Part shown: piece by piece, positions 1 through 6,586 of the stretch
How positions within the stretch are numbered: position 1 is the stretch's first letter
Layout: every line of letters begins with the position of its first letter
The notes under the pieces: generated by a model
What the model saw: the letters and a program-made list of their open reading frames with translations, nothing else
Told to the model about the DNA's origin: nothing
The model's database searches: none
Position numbers and translations under genes: made by a program
From: an uncultured Methylococcaceae bacterium
Lineage (GTDB): Bacteria; Pseudomonadota; Gammaproteobacteria; Methylococcales; Methylomonadaceae
NCBI GenBank assembly: GCA_903873045.1
Contig: CAIQND010000004.1
Span: 1 to 7,258 of the forward strand
DNA length: 7,258 bases
Direction of reading: 5' to 3'

Positions 1-68
1 ATTAATGAATAATGGTTCATTTTTGCATGTCATTAAGTCGATAGTGCAAATGTCGAGTTTCCAAACAC

Positions 69-1397
69 ATGAGCCTGCGTTACCAAATCAACCTGCGAAT
101 TTTGATGTCTTCCCTGTGCATTCTGTTGCTGGGTGGATCGATAGCCGTTTGGCAAGCACGCGATGCAGTAGGGAAGGAAGTTGATTCCTCCATTAATCTG
201 GCCGTCCAGCTGATAACATTTGGCTTCTCACAAGCTACACAAGCGCCTTTTAATGAAACCGATTGGTTGCCAAAGTTTAATTCACTGAACCAAACCCGGC
301 ATTTAAGCATTCAACTGAAAACGCCATCCGGAGAAATAATCAGTGTCGCCCATAAAAACCAGCAAACCAATTATCAGGAAAAGCCGCCACTTTGGTTTGT
401 CGCGCTAGTCGAAGGTCAGCATCCTAAAGCTGAGCACCTGATCACCGCTTTTGGCGGCAAACAGCTGACGTTGATTATCCAAGCCAACCCGTTAGATGAA
501 ATAACGGAAGTTTGGCAAGAAAGCATTGCCTTTTTTAGTTCACTGTTATTGTTGATGCTGTTCACATTTTTGGCGGTCAATCTGGCATTTAACAAAGCGC
601 TCAAATCCATTGCTATTATTGTAAACGGCCTAAAGATTATTGAAACGGGACAATACCTGCGGAAACTACCTGATTTTTCCATTCAGGAATATGACAGCAT
701 CGCTAAAGCCATTAATCATCTGGCGGGTGAGCTTAATATTACTCAGCAGGAAAATCGCGCTTTAACCCAACACTCGTTGGAAATACAAGAAGACGAGCGG
801 CAGCGGCTTTCCCAAGAATTGCATGATGAACTGGGGCAATCATTGACGGCTATTAAAGTGATGGCGGCGACGGCTGCGCATAAAAAAGCGGACATCAAAC
901 AAGCCACCGATACCATTATGAGTGTCTGCGACCACTTGATGACGGTGGTTCGCTCCATGATGCATCAGTTACATCCACTGGTTTTAACCGAACTGGGCTT
1001 AAAAGCAAGCCTGGAAGATTTATTGAGCCATTGGGCGATTAGAAACCCGTCGTTAAAACTCACTCTGGATTGTCCTGATGATGATGTTGATGCGCTGGAG
1101 CAAAAAATAAGCATTCAGGTCTTTAGAATCGTGCAGGAATGCTTAACCAATATCGTCCGTCATGCCAGGGCAAACCAGGCAGTCATCAGTCTGGAAATAA
1201 TGCGCTCATCATCTATGGAAAAAACCCTTCGCTTATGCATAAAGGACAATGGACAAGGCTGTGATGGTGAAAAGCTCAAATCAGGATTCGGTTTATTGGG
1301 CATGCGGGAAAGGATCAACAGCTTGGGCGGTCAATTGGCCGTTCAAACCGAACCGAAACAAGGCATGAGTATTATTGCAAGTATTCCGCTAACATGA
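69..1397 (+). CDS. MoxY-like membrane sensor histidine kinase (NarX/HisKA_3 class)
   Basis: This is an inner-membrane sensor kinase that autophosphorylates on His and passes the phosphate to the response regulator encoded just downstream. It begins with a short cytoplasmic N-terminus (MSLRYQINLR) and a first membrane segment at about residues 10-28. A periplasmic region of about 120 residues resembling the LapD/MoxY N-terminal sensor domain follows, then a second membrane segment at about 152-172 and a HAMP-like linker at about 173-225. The HisKA_3 dimerisation/phosphoacceptor helix contains ELHDELGQ, with His252 as the predicted acceptor. The HATPase_c domain has an N-box Asn361 (TNIVRHA), a DNGQG box (393-397) and a GFGLLGMRER box (406-415). 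The ATG at 69 is the first in-frame start after the stop at 42-44; its ribosome site is weak (only GAG at 55-57). Family and domains are secure. The signal sensed is unknown, and a link to methanol oxidation is only an inference from MoxY/MxaY relatives. Confidence 0.9.
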   Translation: MSLRYQINLRILMSSLCILLLGGSIAVWQARDAVGKEVDSSINLAVQLITFGFSQATQAPFNETDWLPKFNSLNQTRHLSIQLKTPSGEIISVAHKNQQTNYQEKPPLWFVALVEGQHPKAEHLITAFGGKQLTLIIQANPLDEITEVWQESIAFFSSLLLLMLFTFLAVNLAFNKALKSIAIIVNGLKIIETGQYLRKLPDFSIQEYDSIAKAINHLAGELNITQQENRALTQHSLEIQEDERQRLSQELHDELGQSLTAIKVMAATAAHKKADIKQATDTIMSVCDHLMTVVRSMMHQLHPLVLTELGLKASLEDLLSHWAIRNPSLKLTLDCPDDDVDALEQKISIQVFRIVQECLTNIVRHARANQAVISLEIMRSSSMEKTLRLCIKDNGQGCDGEKLKSGFGLLGMRERINSLGGQLAVQTEPKQGMSIIASIPLT

Positions 1398-2056
1398 AAA
1401 AGCGGATAAAAGTCATGTTAGTGGATGACCATGCCGTGGTGCGTGCAGGGTTTCGCATGTTATTGTCCATCGATGACACGATAGAGGTGATAGCCGAAGC
1501 TGATCGGGGCGAGGCGGCCTGTCAGCTGTATTTGGAAAAGCAACCGGACGTGATGGTGCTGGATTTATCCATGCCGGGTATTGGTGGCTTGGAAACCATA
1601 AGGCGTATTTGTAATCGCGAACCTCAAGCGAAAATACTGGTTTTTAGTGTGCATGATGAAAGGGTCTATGTAGATCGTGCGATGACTGCAGGGGCAAAAG
1701 GGTATATCAGCAAACACGCCCATCCTGACATTCTGATTGCAGCGATACAGGCCATAGCCGAGGATGAGGTTTATGTTGAACCGAGCTTGATCAGGGATAA
1801 TGATGCTTTTTCAAGTAAGTGCCTGGAAACTAGGGAGACTGATTATAAAACCCTTATTGACTCACTTACTGCCAGAGAATTCGACGTATTCTTGTTGCTG
1901 GCAAAAGGCTTTACAGCGCATAGAATCGCCGACGAGCTTTGTCTGGGGTATAAAACGGTTGCCAATTACGGCACTCAAATCAGAAGTAAATTCAAAGTGT
2001 CCTCGGTGGCTGAATTGGCACATATTGCGTTAATATCAGGTGTCATGAAAAACTAG
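1394..2056 (+). CDS. NarL/FixJ-family response regulator, partner of the upstream kinase
   Basis: This is a DNA-binding response regulator of 220 residues, full length for the family. The receiver domain (about 1-122) has the acidic pair Asp11/Asp12, the phosphoacceptor Asp57 in VLDLSMPG, Ser85 at the switch Thr/Ser position and Lys107 in YISKHA. A linker of about 30 residues leads to a LuxR-type helix-turn-helix (about 157-210) starting SLTAREFDVF, with recognition-helix residues around GYKTVANYGTQI. Its ATG overlaps the kinase TGA (ATGA at 1394-1397) and has no strong Shine-Dalgarno of its own, so translational coupling is likely. Cognate pairing with the kinase is inferred from this overlap and from the class match, since HisKA_3 kinases pair with NarL-type regulators. 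It resembles MoxX, UvrY and GacA proteins in general layout. The target genes cannot be read from the window. Confidence 0.9.
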   Translation: MKKRIKVMLVDDHAVVRAGFRMLLSIDDTIEVIAEADRGEAACQLYLEKQPDVMVLDLSMPGIGGLETIRRICNREPQAKILVFSVHDERVYVDRAMTAGAKGYISKHAHPDILIAAIQAIAEDEVYVEPSLIRDNDAFSSKCLETRETDYKTLIDSLTAREFDVFLLLAKGFTAHRIADELCLGYKTVANYGTQIRSKFKVSSVAELAHIALISGVMKN

Positions 2057-2099
2057 GCGACCATCCGAGAATAGGAGTCGTAGCGAGGTTTTTAACTCC

Positions 2100-2148
2100 C
2101 CCTGCTACACCCTTAATGACTTAAGGGTGTAGCAGGGCTTTATTTATT
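2100..2148 (+). terminator. Intrinsic terminator closing the kinase/regulator operon
   Basis: A perfect 17-bp stem is formed by 2100-2116 and 2121-2137 with a TGAC tetraloop (2117-2120). It is followed on the + strand by a T-rich tail, CTTTATTTATT (2138-2148). It sits 43 bp after the regulator stop and ends at the stop codon of the convergent Pat-like gene. On the - strand the stem would be followed by GGAGTTAAAAAC, which lacks a U-tract, so termination of the opposing transcript is less certain even though the same hairpin would form. Confidence 0.75.
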
Positions 2149-4825
2149 GCCTTAAGTCTTTAACAACGCGCACGACTTCATTATCATCGGCAATGGTTTC
2201 TATACTAAAACCCAGCTTGGTGACCAGTGATAACATCGGTTTATTGACGACCAAGACTTCCCCTTCAAAAAAGGAGATGCCTTTGGCTTTGGCGGTCTGC
2301 ATTAAGGTCGTCATCAGTTTGGAACCTATGCCCAAGCAATGGCAATCGTCAGCAACCACCAGTGCAAATTCCACTGAATTACCATCCGGGTTCATTAAGC
2401 AGCGGCCAACACCCAGTTCACTGGGCATGTTGGCATCTTCAGTGACGGCAACAAATGCCATTTCACGGTCATAATCGATTTGCGTGAAGCGGACTATCAT
2501 TTCCGGTGTTAATTCTTGTAACGCTTGCATAAACCGAAAATATTTTGTGCGTTCGGACAAGCGATTATGGAAATCTTTTTCTAAAATAGCATCTTCAGGA
2601 CGGATAGGGCGGATGGTGATATTAACGCCGTTGTTTAATTGATGGTACTGGATTAATTCATGCGGATAAGGATGAATCGCCATGTGCGAATAGCGGGTAA
2701 GTTGATGCGATACTTGCGCTTTAATACGGGCATCAACAGCCATTACGCCGTTTTCATCGACAATCAACGGATTAATGTCCAGCTCTAAAATTTCCGGCAG
2801 TTCACTGACCATGGTTGATATGTTCAGTAGTACATTAATCAGGCCTTGTTTATTGGCTGGCGGCAATTGACGAAAGGCACCCAGATATTTGGCTGCCTTA
2901 GTCTTGGCAATCATTTGCTCAACCATGTAGGCGTTGAGTGGCGGCAGGGCGACGGCATTGTCTTTTAAAATTTCGACCATAGTGCCACCCAGACCAAAAC
3001 TGATGGCAGGGCCAAACACCGGATCTCTAACCACGCCTATCATCAATTCACGACCATTGGGACTGCGGAACATGGGTTCGACAGTCATGCCGACTTCAGT
3101 TATCTCGGGGTGCAATTTTTTAATCGCGGTTTCCATTTCCGTATAGTGGCGGGAAATATCCTGGACGCTGTTAATGTTAAGCCGGACGCCGCCAATATCG
3201 GATTTATGGCTAAACTCCGCCATATTAACCTTTAAAACGACGGGAAACCGCAAGGTTTCAGCGGCAATCATGGCATCTTTTACACTGGATACCTTGATGG
3301 TTTGGGTGACCGGAATATGGAAAGCGGCCAGTATGGCTTTGGATTCCTGAGCCGTTAAAACCTGACGGCCTTCTGAAAGTACGCGCTCAATAATTAAACG
3401 GGAACCTTCGACATCGGGTTTTGCAAGTTCATCGGTAGGTGACGGGATTTGTTTTAGCAAAATCTGATTCTGTGCATACTTGGCCAAAAATGAAAAGGCA
3501 TCGACAGCCACTTCAGGGGTACTAAAGTGGGCTACCCTGCTATTGGCAAAAAGATCGCGGCCTTCCTGAACCCTTTCACCACCTGTCCAGGAGGCCAATA
3601 CCGGCTTTTTGCTGGCTTTGGCGCCCTCAATGATGCTGAGCGCAACCTGGGTTGGATTGGTCATTGCCTGAGGCGTTAAAATAACCAACACACCGTCTAC
3701 GTTTTTATCTTTAAGACAAATATCCAGGGCTTTTTGGTAGCGTTCAGAGGTGGCATCACCCAGAATATCAACAGGATTGGCATGAGACCAATGTACGGGT
3801 AAAGCTTCATTTAAGCCTTCAATACTGGCAGGGCTTAGCTCCGCCATAATGATGCCGACATCTTCAGCGCGATCGGTACTCATGACACCGGGGCCACCGG
3901 CGTTGGTAATAATAGCCAGGCGGTCTTTTTTGACCACATAATTGTTTGCTAAAACGCGGGCGGCAGAAAATAATTCGGTGATGCTATAGACTCTAACAAC
4001 GCCCGCTCTTGCAATGGCGGCATCAAAGACATCATCGCCACCGACCATGGCACCCGTATGTGACATGGCGGCTTTAACCCCCGCCTCATGACGACCAGAT
4101 TTAATCAGGATAACGGGTTTCAAACGAGCGGCCGCTTTAAGTCCGCTTAAAAAGCGCCGCGCATCGCGTATGCCTTCTACATACATCAAAATACCGGTTG
4201 TTTTACTGTCGGTTGCCAGATAATCCAGCACCTCACCAAAATCTATGTCGGCTGCACCGCCCATGGATACCACCGTTGAAAAGCCGATGTCCTGGACTTT
4301 GGCCCAGTCTAAAATGGCAGTACAAACGGCACCTGATTGGGATAATAACGCCAGGTTGCCGTCTTTAACCGTACCGTCACCAAAAGTTGCGTTAAGGTAG
4401 CCACTGGGGCGAATAACGCCCAGACAGTTTGGGCCAATAATACGGATATTATAACGGTGAGCAATATCCAGCACTTCTTGCTGAAGCCGTTTTCCTTCCG
4501 AACCCAGTTCACCAAAACCGGCCGTAATAATAATGACAGAGCTAACGCCCTTTTCACCGCATTGTCGAATAATGCCCGGAACACTGGGTGCCGGGGTGGC
4601 AATAACCACCAAATCCAAATCTTCAGGAACGGCATTCAAGTCAGGATAGGCTTTTAAGCCCAGTAATTGGTCACGTTTGTTGTTGACAGGATAAAGACCA
4701 CCCTTAAAACCGGCTTCCTGCATATTAAGCAAGAGCCGATAACCGACACTGTTTTCGCGCTCTGAAGCGCCAACAATGGCAACTGATTTAGGGGTGAAAA
4801 AACGGTTTAAATAATGAGGGCCCAT
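2144..4825 (-). CDS. pat: Pat/Pka-type protein lysine acetyltransferase: acyl-CoA synthetase (NDP-forming)-GNAT fusion
   Basis: This cytoplasmic protein of 893 residues matches the length of enterobacterial Pat/Pka (about 886). Family members acetylate lysines using acetyl-CoA, classically to inactivate acetyl-CoA synthetase. Domains in order: CoA-binding Rossmann fold (about 1-130, with SVAIVGAS at 14-21 and GPNCLG at 131-136); succinyl-CoA-ligase-like domains (about 155-450, LSQSGA at 161-166, SHTGAM at 255-260); ATP-grasp domain (about 480-705, SHKSDIGGV at 539-547); and a C-terminal GNAT domain (about 735-893). The GNAT part has VEF at 818-820, with Glu819 aligning by eye with the family catalytic Glu, and a GIG acetyl-CoA loop at 832-834. 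Oddly, both acyl-CoA-synthetase phosphohistidine motifs (His256, His540) are intact, whereas E. coli Pka as I remember it has lost the first. The ATG at 4825 has GGAG five bases upstream and leads straight into the conserved N-terminus. It appears monocistronic and convergent with the two-component operon. Confidence 0.9.
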   Translation of the reverse strand: MGPHYLNRFFTPKSVAIVGASERENSVGYRLLLNMQEAGFKGGLYPVNNKRDQLLGLKAYPDLNAVPEDLDLVVIATPAPSVPGIIRQCGEKGVSSVIIITAGFGELGSEGKRLQQEVLDIAHRYNIRIIGPNCLGVIRPSGYLNATFGDGTVKDGNLALLSQSGAVCTAILDWAKVQDIGFSTVVSMGGAADIDFGEVLDYLATDSKTTGILMYVEGIRDARRFLSGLKAAARLKPVILIKSGRHEAGVKAAMSHTGAMVGGDDVFDAAIARAGVVRVYSITELFSAARVLANNYVVKKDRLAIITNAGGPGVMSTDRAEDVGIIMAELSPASIEGLNEALPVHWSHANPVDILGDATSERYQKALDICLKDKNVDGVLVILTPQAMTNPTQVALSIIEGAKASKKPVLASWTGGERVQEGRDLFANSRVAHFSTPEVAVDAFSFLAKYAQNQILLKQIPSPTDELAKPDVEGSRLIIERVLSEGRQVLTAQESKAILAAFHIPVTQTIKVSSVKDAMIAAETLRFPVVLKVNMAEFSHKSDIGGVRLNINSVQDISRHYTEMETAIKKLHPEITEVGMTVEPMFRSPNGRELMIGVVRDPVFGPAISFGLGGTMVEILKDNAVALPPLNAYMVEQMIAKTKAAKYLGAFRQLPPANKQGLINVLLNISTMVSELPEILELDINPLIVDENGVMAVDARIKAQVSHQLTRYSHMAIHPYPHELIQYHQLNNGVNITIRPIRPEDAILEKDFHNRLSERTKYFRFMQALQELTPEMIVRFTQIDYDREMAFVAVTEDANMPSELGVGRCLMNPDGNSVEFALVVADDCHCLGIGSKLMTTLMQTAKAKGISFFEGEVLVVNKPMLSLVTKLGFSIETIADDNEVVRVVKDLRQ

Positions 4826-4830
4826 GGTTG

Positions 4831-4834
4831 CTCC
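4831..4834 (-). promoter_or_regulatory. Ribosome binding site of the Pat-like gene
   Basis: Read on the - strand, GGAG lies five bases before the ATG at 4825. It supports that start over any later one. Confidence 0.7.
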
Positions 4835-4859
4835 GGTGTAAGAAAAAATAGCTGAATGT

Positions 4860-4888
4860 AAAATAAATACTAATCAATTGATCTTCAA
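4860..4888 (-). promoter_or_regulatory. Candidate promoter of the Pat-like gene
   Basis: On the - strand, TTGAAG (4888-4883) is followed after 17 bases by TATTTT (4865-4860), each matching the sigma-70 consensus at about four of six positions, roughly 35 bp before the start codon. The spacer contains the perfect palindrome ATCAATTGAT (4873-4882). The region is AT-rich, so chance matches are likely and this call is weak. Confidence 0.3.
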
Positions 4889-4976
4889 TGTTTTATTCAT
4901 TGATTTTAAAAATGATGCTGGTGAGTCTATCAAATCATGGTTGAGACCAGACAGTTAAACTAATGACGATCTATAA

Positions 4977-5024
4977 TCGCGACGTGGGTGTCGCTCCCAC
5001 GTAGGAGCGACGCCCACGTCGCGA
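4977..5024. repeat. REP-like long hairpin (intergenic palindromic repeat)
   Basis: Two 21-nt arms, 4977-4997 and 5004-5024, are inverted copies differing at one position (T4989 against G5012, a G-U pair in + strand RNA). They enclose the six-base loop CACGTA. The arms are GC-rich, with a GTAGGAGCGACGCC-type core, inside an AT-rich gap. This is the look of the dispersed GTAGGAGCG-type extragenic palindromes of Pseudomonas and methanotroph genomes. No T-run follows on either strand, so it is not a standard intrinsic terminator, although it could shield a transcript 3' end. Copy number elsewhere cannot be judged from one window. Confidence 0.75.
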
Positions 5025-5037
5025 CTAACGAAAACGC

Positions 5038-5142
5038 TTATTCCTGCGGGCAAATAAACTGCCAATCGGTTGTGCTTTGTCGCTGGCCGCTTTTAACGTT
5101 TTGCAAAATGCCGGGTACACGATTATTTATGAAAATGCTCAT
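5038..5142 (-). CDS. Doubtful 34-residue small ORF overlapping the HAD gene end
   Basis: An ATG at 5142-5140, inside the last codons of the HAD hydrolase gene but in another frame, opens a 34-codon ORF ending with TAA at 5040-5038. The product starts MSIFINNRVPGILQ and ends DWQFICPQE. An AGGA lies 11 bases upstream, rather far for an efficient ribosome site. I recognise no family. A second - strand frame over 5025-5120 (GTG start) is also open and overlaps it, so an open frame here is weak evidence. It could be a translationally coupled small protein, a gene remnant, or chance. Confidence 0.2.
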   Translation of the reverse strand: MSIFINNRVPGILQNVKSGQRQSTTDWQFICPQE

Positions 5143-5809
5143 ACGGACATTTGTCCTGTCTTAAGCTGATAATCGGCCAATCAGCGGCGTTGGCATAAGC
5201 GGTCAGTTTTTCATCCGGGTCAACGGCTACCGGGTTGTCCACTAATTTGAGTAAGGGCAGGTCGTTATGCGAATCGCTATAAAACCAGCTGCCCTGCATG
5301 GTTTCAGTTGAAGTTTTTAACCATTCTTCCAGTAATTTTACCTTACCTTCCTGAAAACACGGGATGCCGTTAAAGCCACCGGTATATTTTCCATCGACAA
5401 ATTCAGGTGTGGTGGCCAGTAGGTTTTCAATGCCATACAGTTTAACGATAGGCTCGGTCACAAAACGGTTGGTTGCGGTAATAACCAGCAAGGTATCGCC
5501 CCGATCCCTGTGTTTGGCGATCAGTTCCTGTGCAGGTTTTAATAATATCGGTGTGATGATATCCTGAATAAATTGCGCCCGCCATTGATACAGTTGTTCA
5601 GGGTCGTTATTGGCCAAGGGGTGCAGGGAAAAACGCAGAAACTCAACAATATCCAGGGTGCCTTGTTTGTATTCATCATAGAACCTGATGTTGGCGCTTT
5701 CATAGTGTTCTTTATCAACAACGCCCAGGTCGACAAGAAACTGCCCCCACAGGTAATCGCTGTCATCGGCTATCAGGGTATTATCTAAATCAAAAATCGC
5801 TAAACTCAC
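5123..5809 (-). CDS. HAD-superfamily subfamily IB hydrolase (SerB-like phosphatase)
   Basis: This is a predicted cytoplasmic Mg-dependent phosphatase of 228 residues, in the group that includes phosphoserine phosphatase-like HAD-IB proteins. Motif I is DLDNTL with nucleophile Asp7 and acid/base Asp9; motif II is Thr111 in VITATN; motif III is Lys156 in EGK; motif IV is YSDSHNDLPLL with Asp179 and Asp183. An alpha-helical cap region lies between motifs I and II (about 15-90). The start is GTG at 5809: motif I begins at residue 7 and an in-frame TGA lies only five codons upstream, so no other start is possible. The substrate cannot be assigned; serB itself is only one option, and the bulky N-terminal domain of some SerB proteins is absent. 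It is divergent from rppH, a pairing I recall from Pseudomonas genomes. The tail after WPIISLR (QDKCPYEHFHK) looks like a lineage-specific extension. Confidence 0.88.
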   Translation of the reverse strand: MSLAIFDLDNTLIADDSDYLWGQFLVDLGVVDKEHYESANIRFYDEYKQGTLDIVEFLRFSLHPLANNDPEQLYQWRAQFIQDIITPILLKPAQELIAKHRDRGDTLLVITATNRFVTEPIVKLYGIENLLATTPEFVDGKYTGGFNGIPCFQEGKVKLLEEWLKTSTETMQGSWFYSDSHNDLPLLKLVDNPVAVDPDEKLTAYANAADWPIISLRQDKCPYEHFHK

Positions 5810-5814
5810 GTTAA

Positions 5815-5818
5815 ACCT
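5815..5818 (-). promoter_or_regulatory. Ribosome binding site supporting the GTG start of the HAD gene
   Basis: On the - strand AGGT lies six bases before GTG (5809-5807). With the in-frame TGA five codons upstream, this fixes the unusual GTG start. Confidence 0.5.
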
Positions 5819-5883
5819 GTCTCAAGTAATTAAAAGGGTTATGCTCTCTGGCATCTAGGGTTTTTTTATGGAACAATGGAGCT

Positions 5884-5889
5884 ATTATA
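5884..5889 (-). promoter_or_regulatory. Candidate -10 element for the HAD gene
   Basis: A perfect TATAAT reads on the - strand about 75 bp before the GTG start. No convincing -35 box was found at 16-18 bp spacing. A TG one base off the extended -10 position may help. On the + strand the overlapping TATTAT (5883-5888) could serve rppH, so the divergent promoters might overlap. Confidence 0.3.
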
Positions 5890-5957
5890 AACAACCTGAC
5901 CTTTTCGTGTAATTTTAGCATTTGGCAAGATTAAGATACAGGGCAGACAAAAGATAC

Positions 5958-5961
5958 AAGG
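5958..5961 (+). promoter_or_regulatory. Ribosome binding site of rppH
   Basis: AAGG lies seven bases upstream of the ATG at 5969. It overlaps the second of two AAGATACA copies (5933-5940 and 5951-5958). Confidence 0.6.
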
Positions 5962-5968
5962 TTTTAAC

Positions 5969-6520
5969 ATGATAGACTCTAAAGGATACCGGCCCAATGT
6001 CGGGATCATCCTTTGCAATGACGAGGGTCGCGTGTTTTGGGCAAAGCGAATGGGCGTGAACGCATGGCAGTTCCCGCAAGGCGGAATAAATGACGATGAA
6101 GACCCTGAAGCAGCGATGTATCGAGAATTGTGGGAAGAAACAGGGCTGCAACAGCAGCATGTCCAGGTGCTTGGGCGTACGCGTTACTGGTTAAGGTATC
6201 AGTTGCCCGAGCGCTATATTCGCAAGAGCTCCATGCCCTTATGCATAGGGCAGAAGCAAATTTGGTATATGTTGCGGTTGTTGACGCACGATTCAATGGT
6301 GCGTTTTGATCAGTGCGCAAAACCGGAATTTGATAGCTGGCGCTGGGTTGATTATTGGGAGCCGCTTAATGACGTTGTGTATTTTAAGCGTAAGGTTTAC
6401 CAAAAAGCCATGACTGAATTAGGCGCTATTCTGGCGATAGATTCCGTGCCGGTTAATGCGACCAGTTATCTGGCAAAAGAGATTAAAAGTATCAAGGCGA
6501 AAGTCTCAAGGTCAAAATAA
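5969..6520 (+). CDS. rppH: RNA pyrophosphohydrolase RppH (Nudix)
   Basis: RppH removes pyrophosphate from the 5' triphosphate end of mRNA, producing 5' monophosphate RNA that RNase E degrades faster; it works in the cytoplasm. The N-terminus MIDSKGYRPNVGIILCN closely follows E. coli RppH (MIDDDGYRPNVGIVICN). The Nudix box is complete: Gly38, Glu44, Arg52-Glu53, Glu56-Glu57 and Gly59, with metal-binding Glu53/56/57 at the same numbering as in E. coli. Further family signatures are WQFPQGGI (33-40), RYWLRYQLP (72-80), CIGQKQ (92-97), PEFDSWRWV (119-127) and the FKRKVY segment near 139-144. At 183 residues it is slightly longer than the E. coli protein (176), differing in a lysine-rich C-terminal tail. 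In many gammaproteobacteria rppH is followed by ptsP; here a convergent epmB follows instead. The ATG is supported by an AAGG site seven bases upstream. Confidence 0.95.
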   Translation: MIDSKGYRPNVGIILCNDEGRVFWAKRMGVNAWQFPQGGINDDEDPEAAMYRELWEETGLQQQHVQVLGRTRYWLRYQLPERYIRKSSMPLCIGQKQIWYMLRLLTHDSMVRFDQCAKPEFDSWRWVDYWEPLNDVVYFKRKVYQKAMTELGAILAIDSVPVNATSYLAKEIKSIKAKVSRSK

Positions 6521-6586
6521 TTTCCACTTGAACCTTTAGGGCTTAAATGCTTAGGAATGCGCATTAAATAACTTAGGCATCTTGCT

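Noticed and set aside
4309..4635. A 108-codon - strand frame inside the Pat-like gene
   Set aside because: It lies wholly within a strongly supported gene in another frame and resembles no family; it is a shadow.
4826..4976. A CRP-type site upstream of the Pat-like gene
   Set aside because: No TGTGA-N6-TCACA or close variant was seen.
4977..5024. Calling the long hairpin an intrinsic terminator
   Set aside because: There is no T-run after the stem on either strand; the GC-rich near-perfect arms fit a REP-like repeat better.
5123..5142. A frameshift that would fuse the HAD protein to the small ORF
   Set aside because: All four HAD motifs and the usual WPIISLR ending are complete before the stop, so no frameshift is needed.
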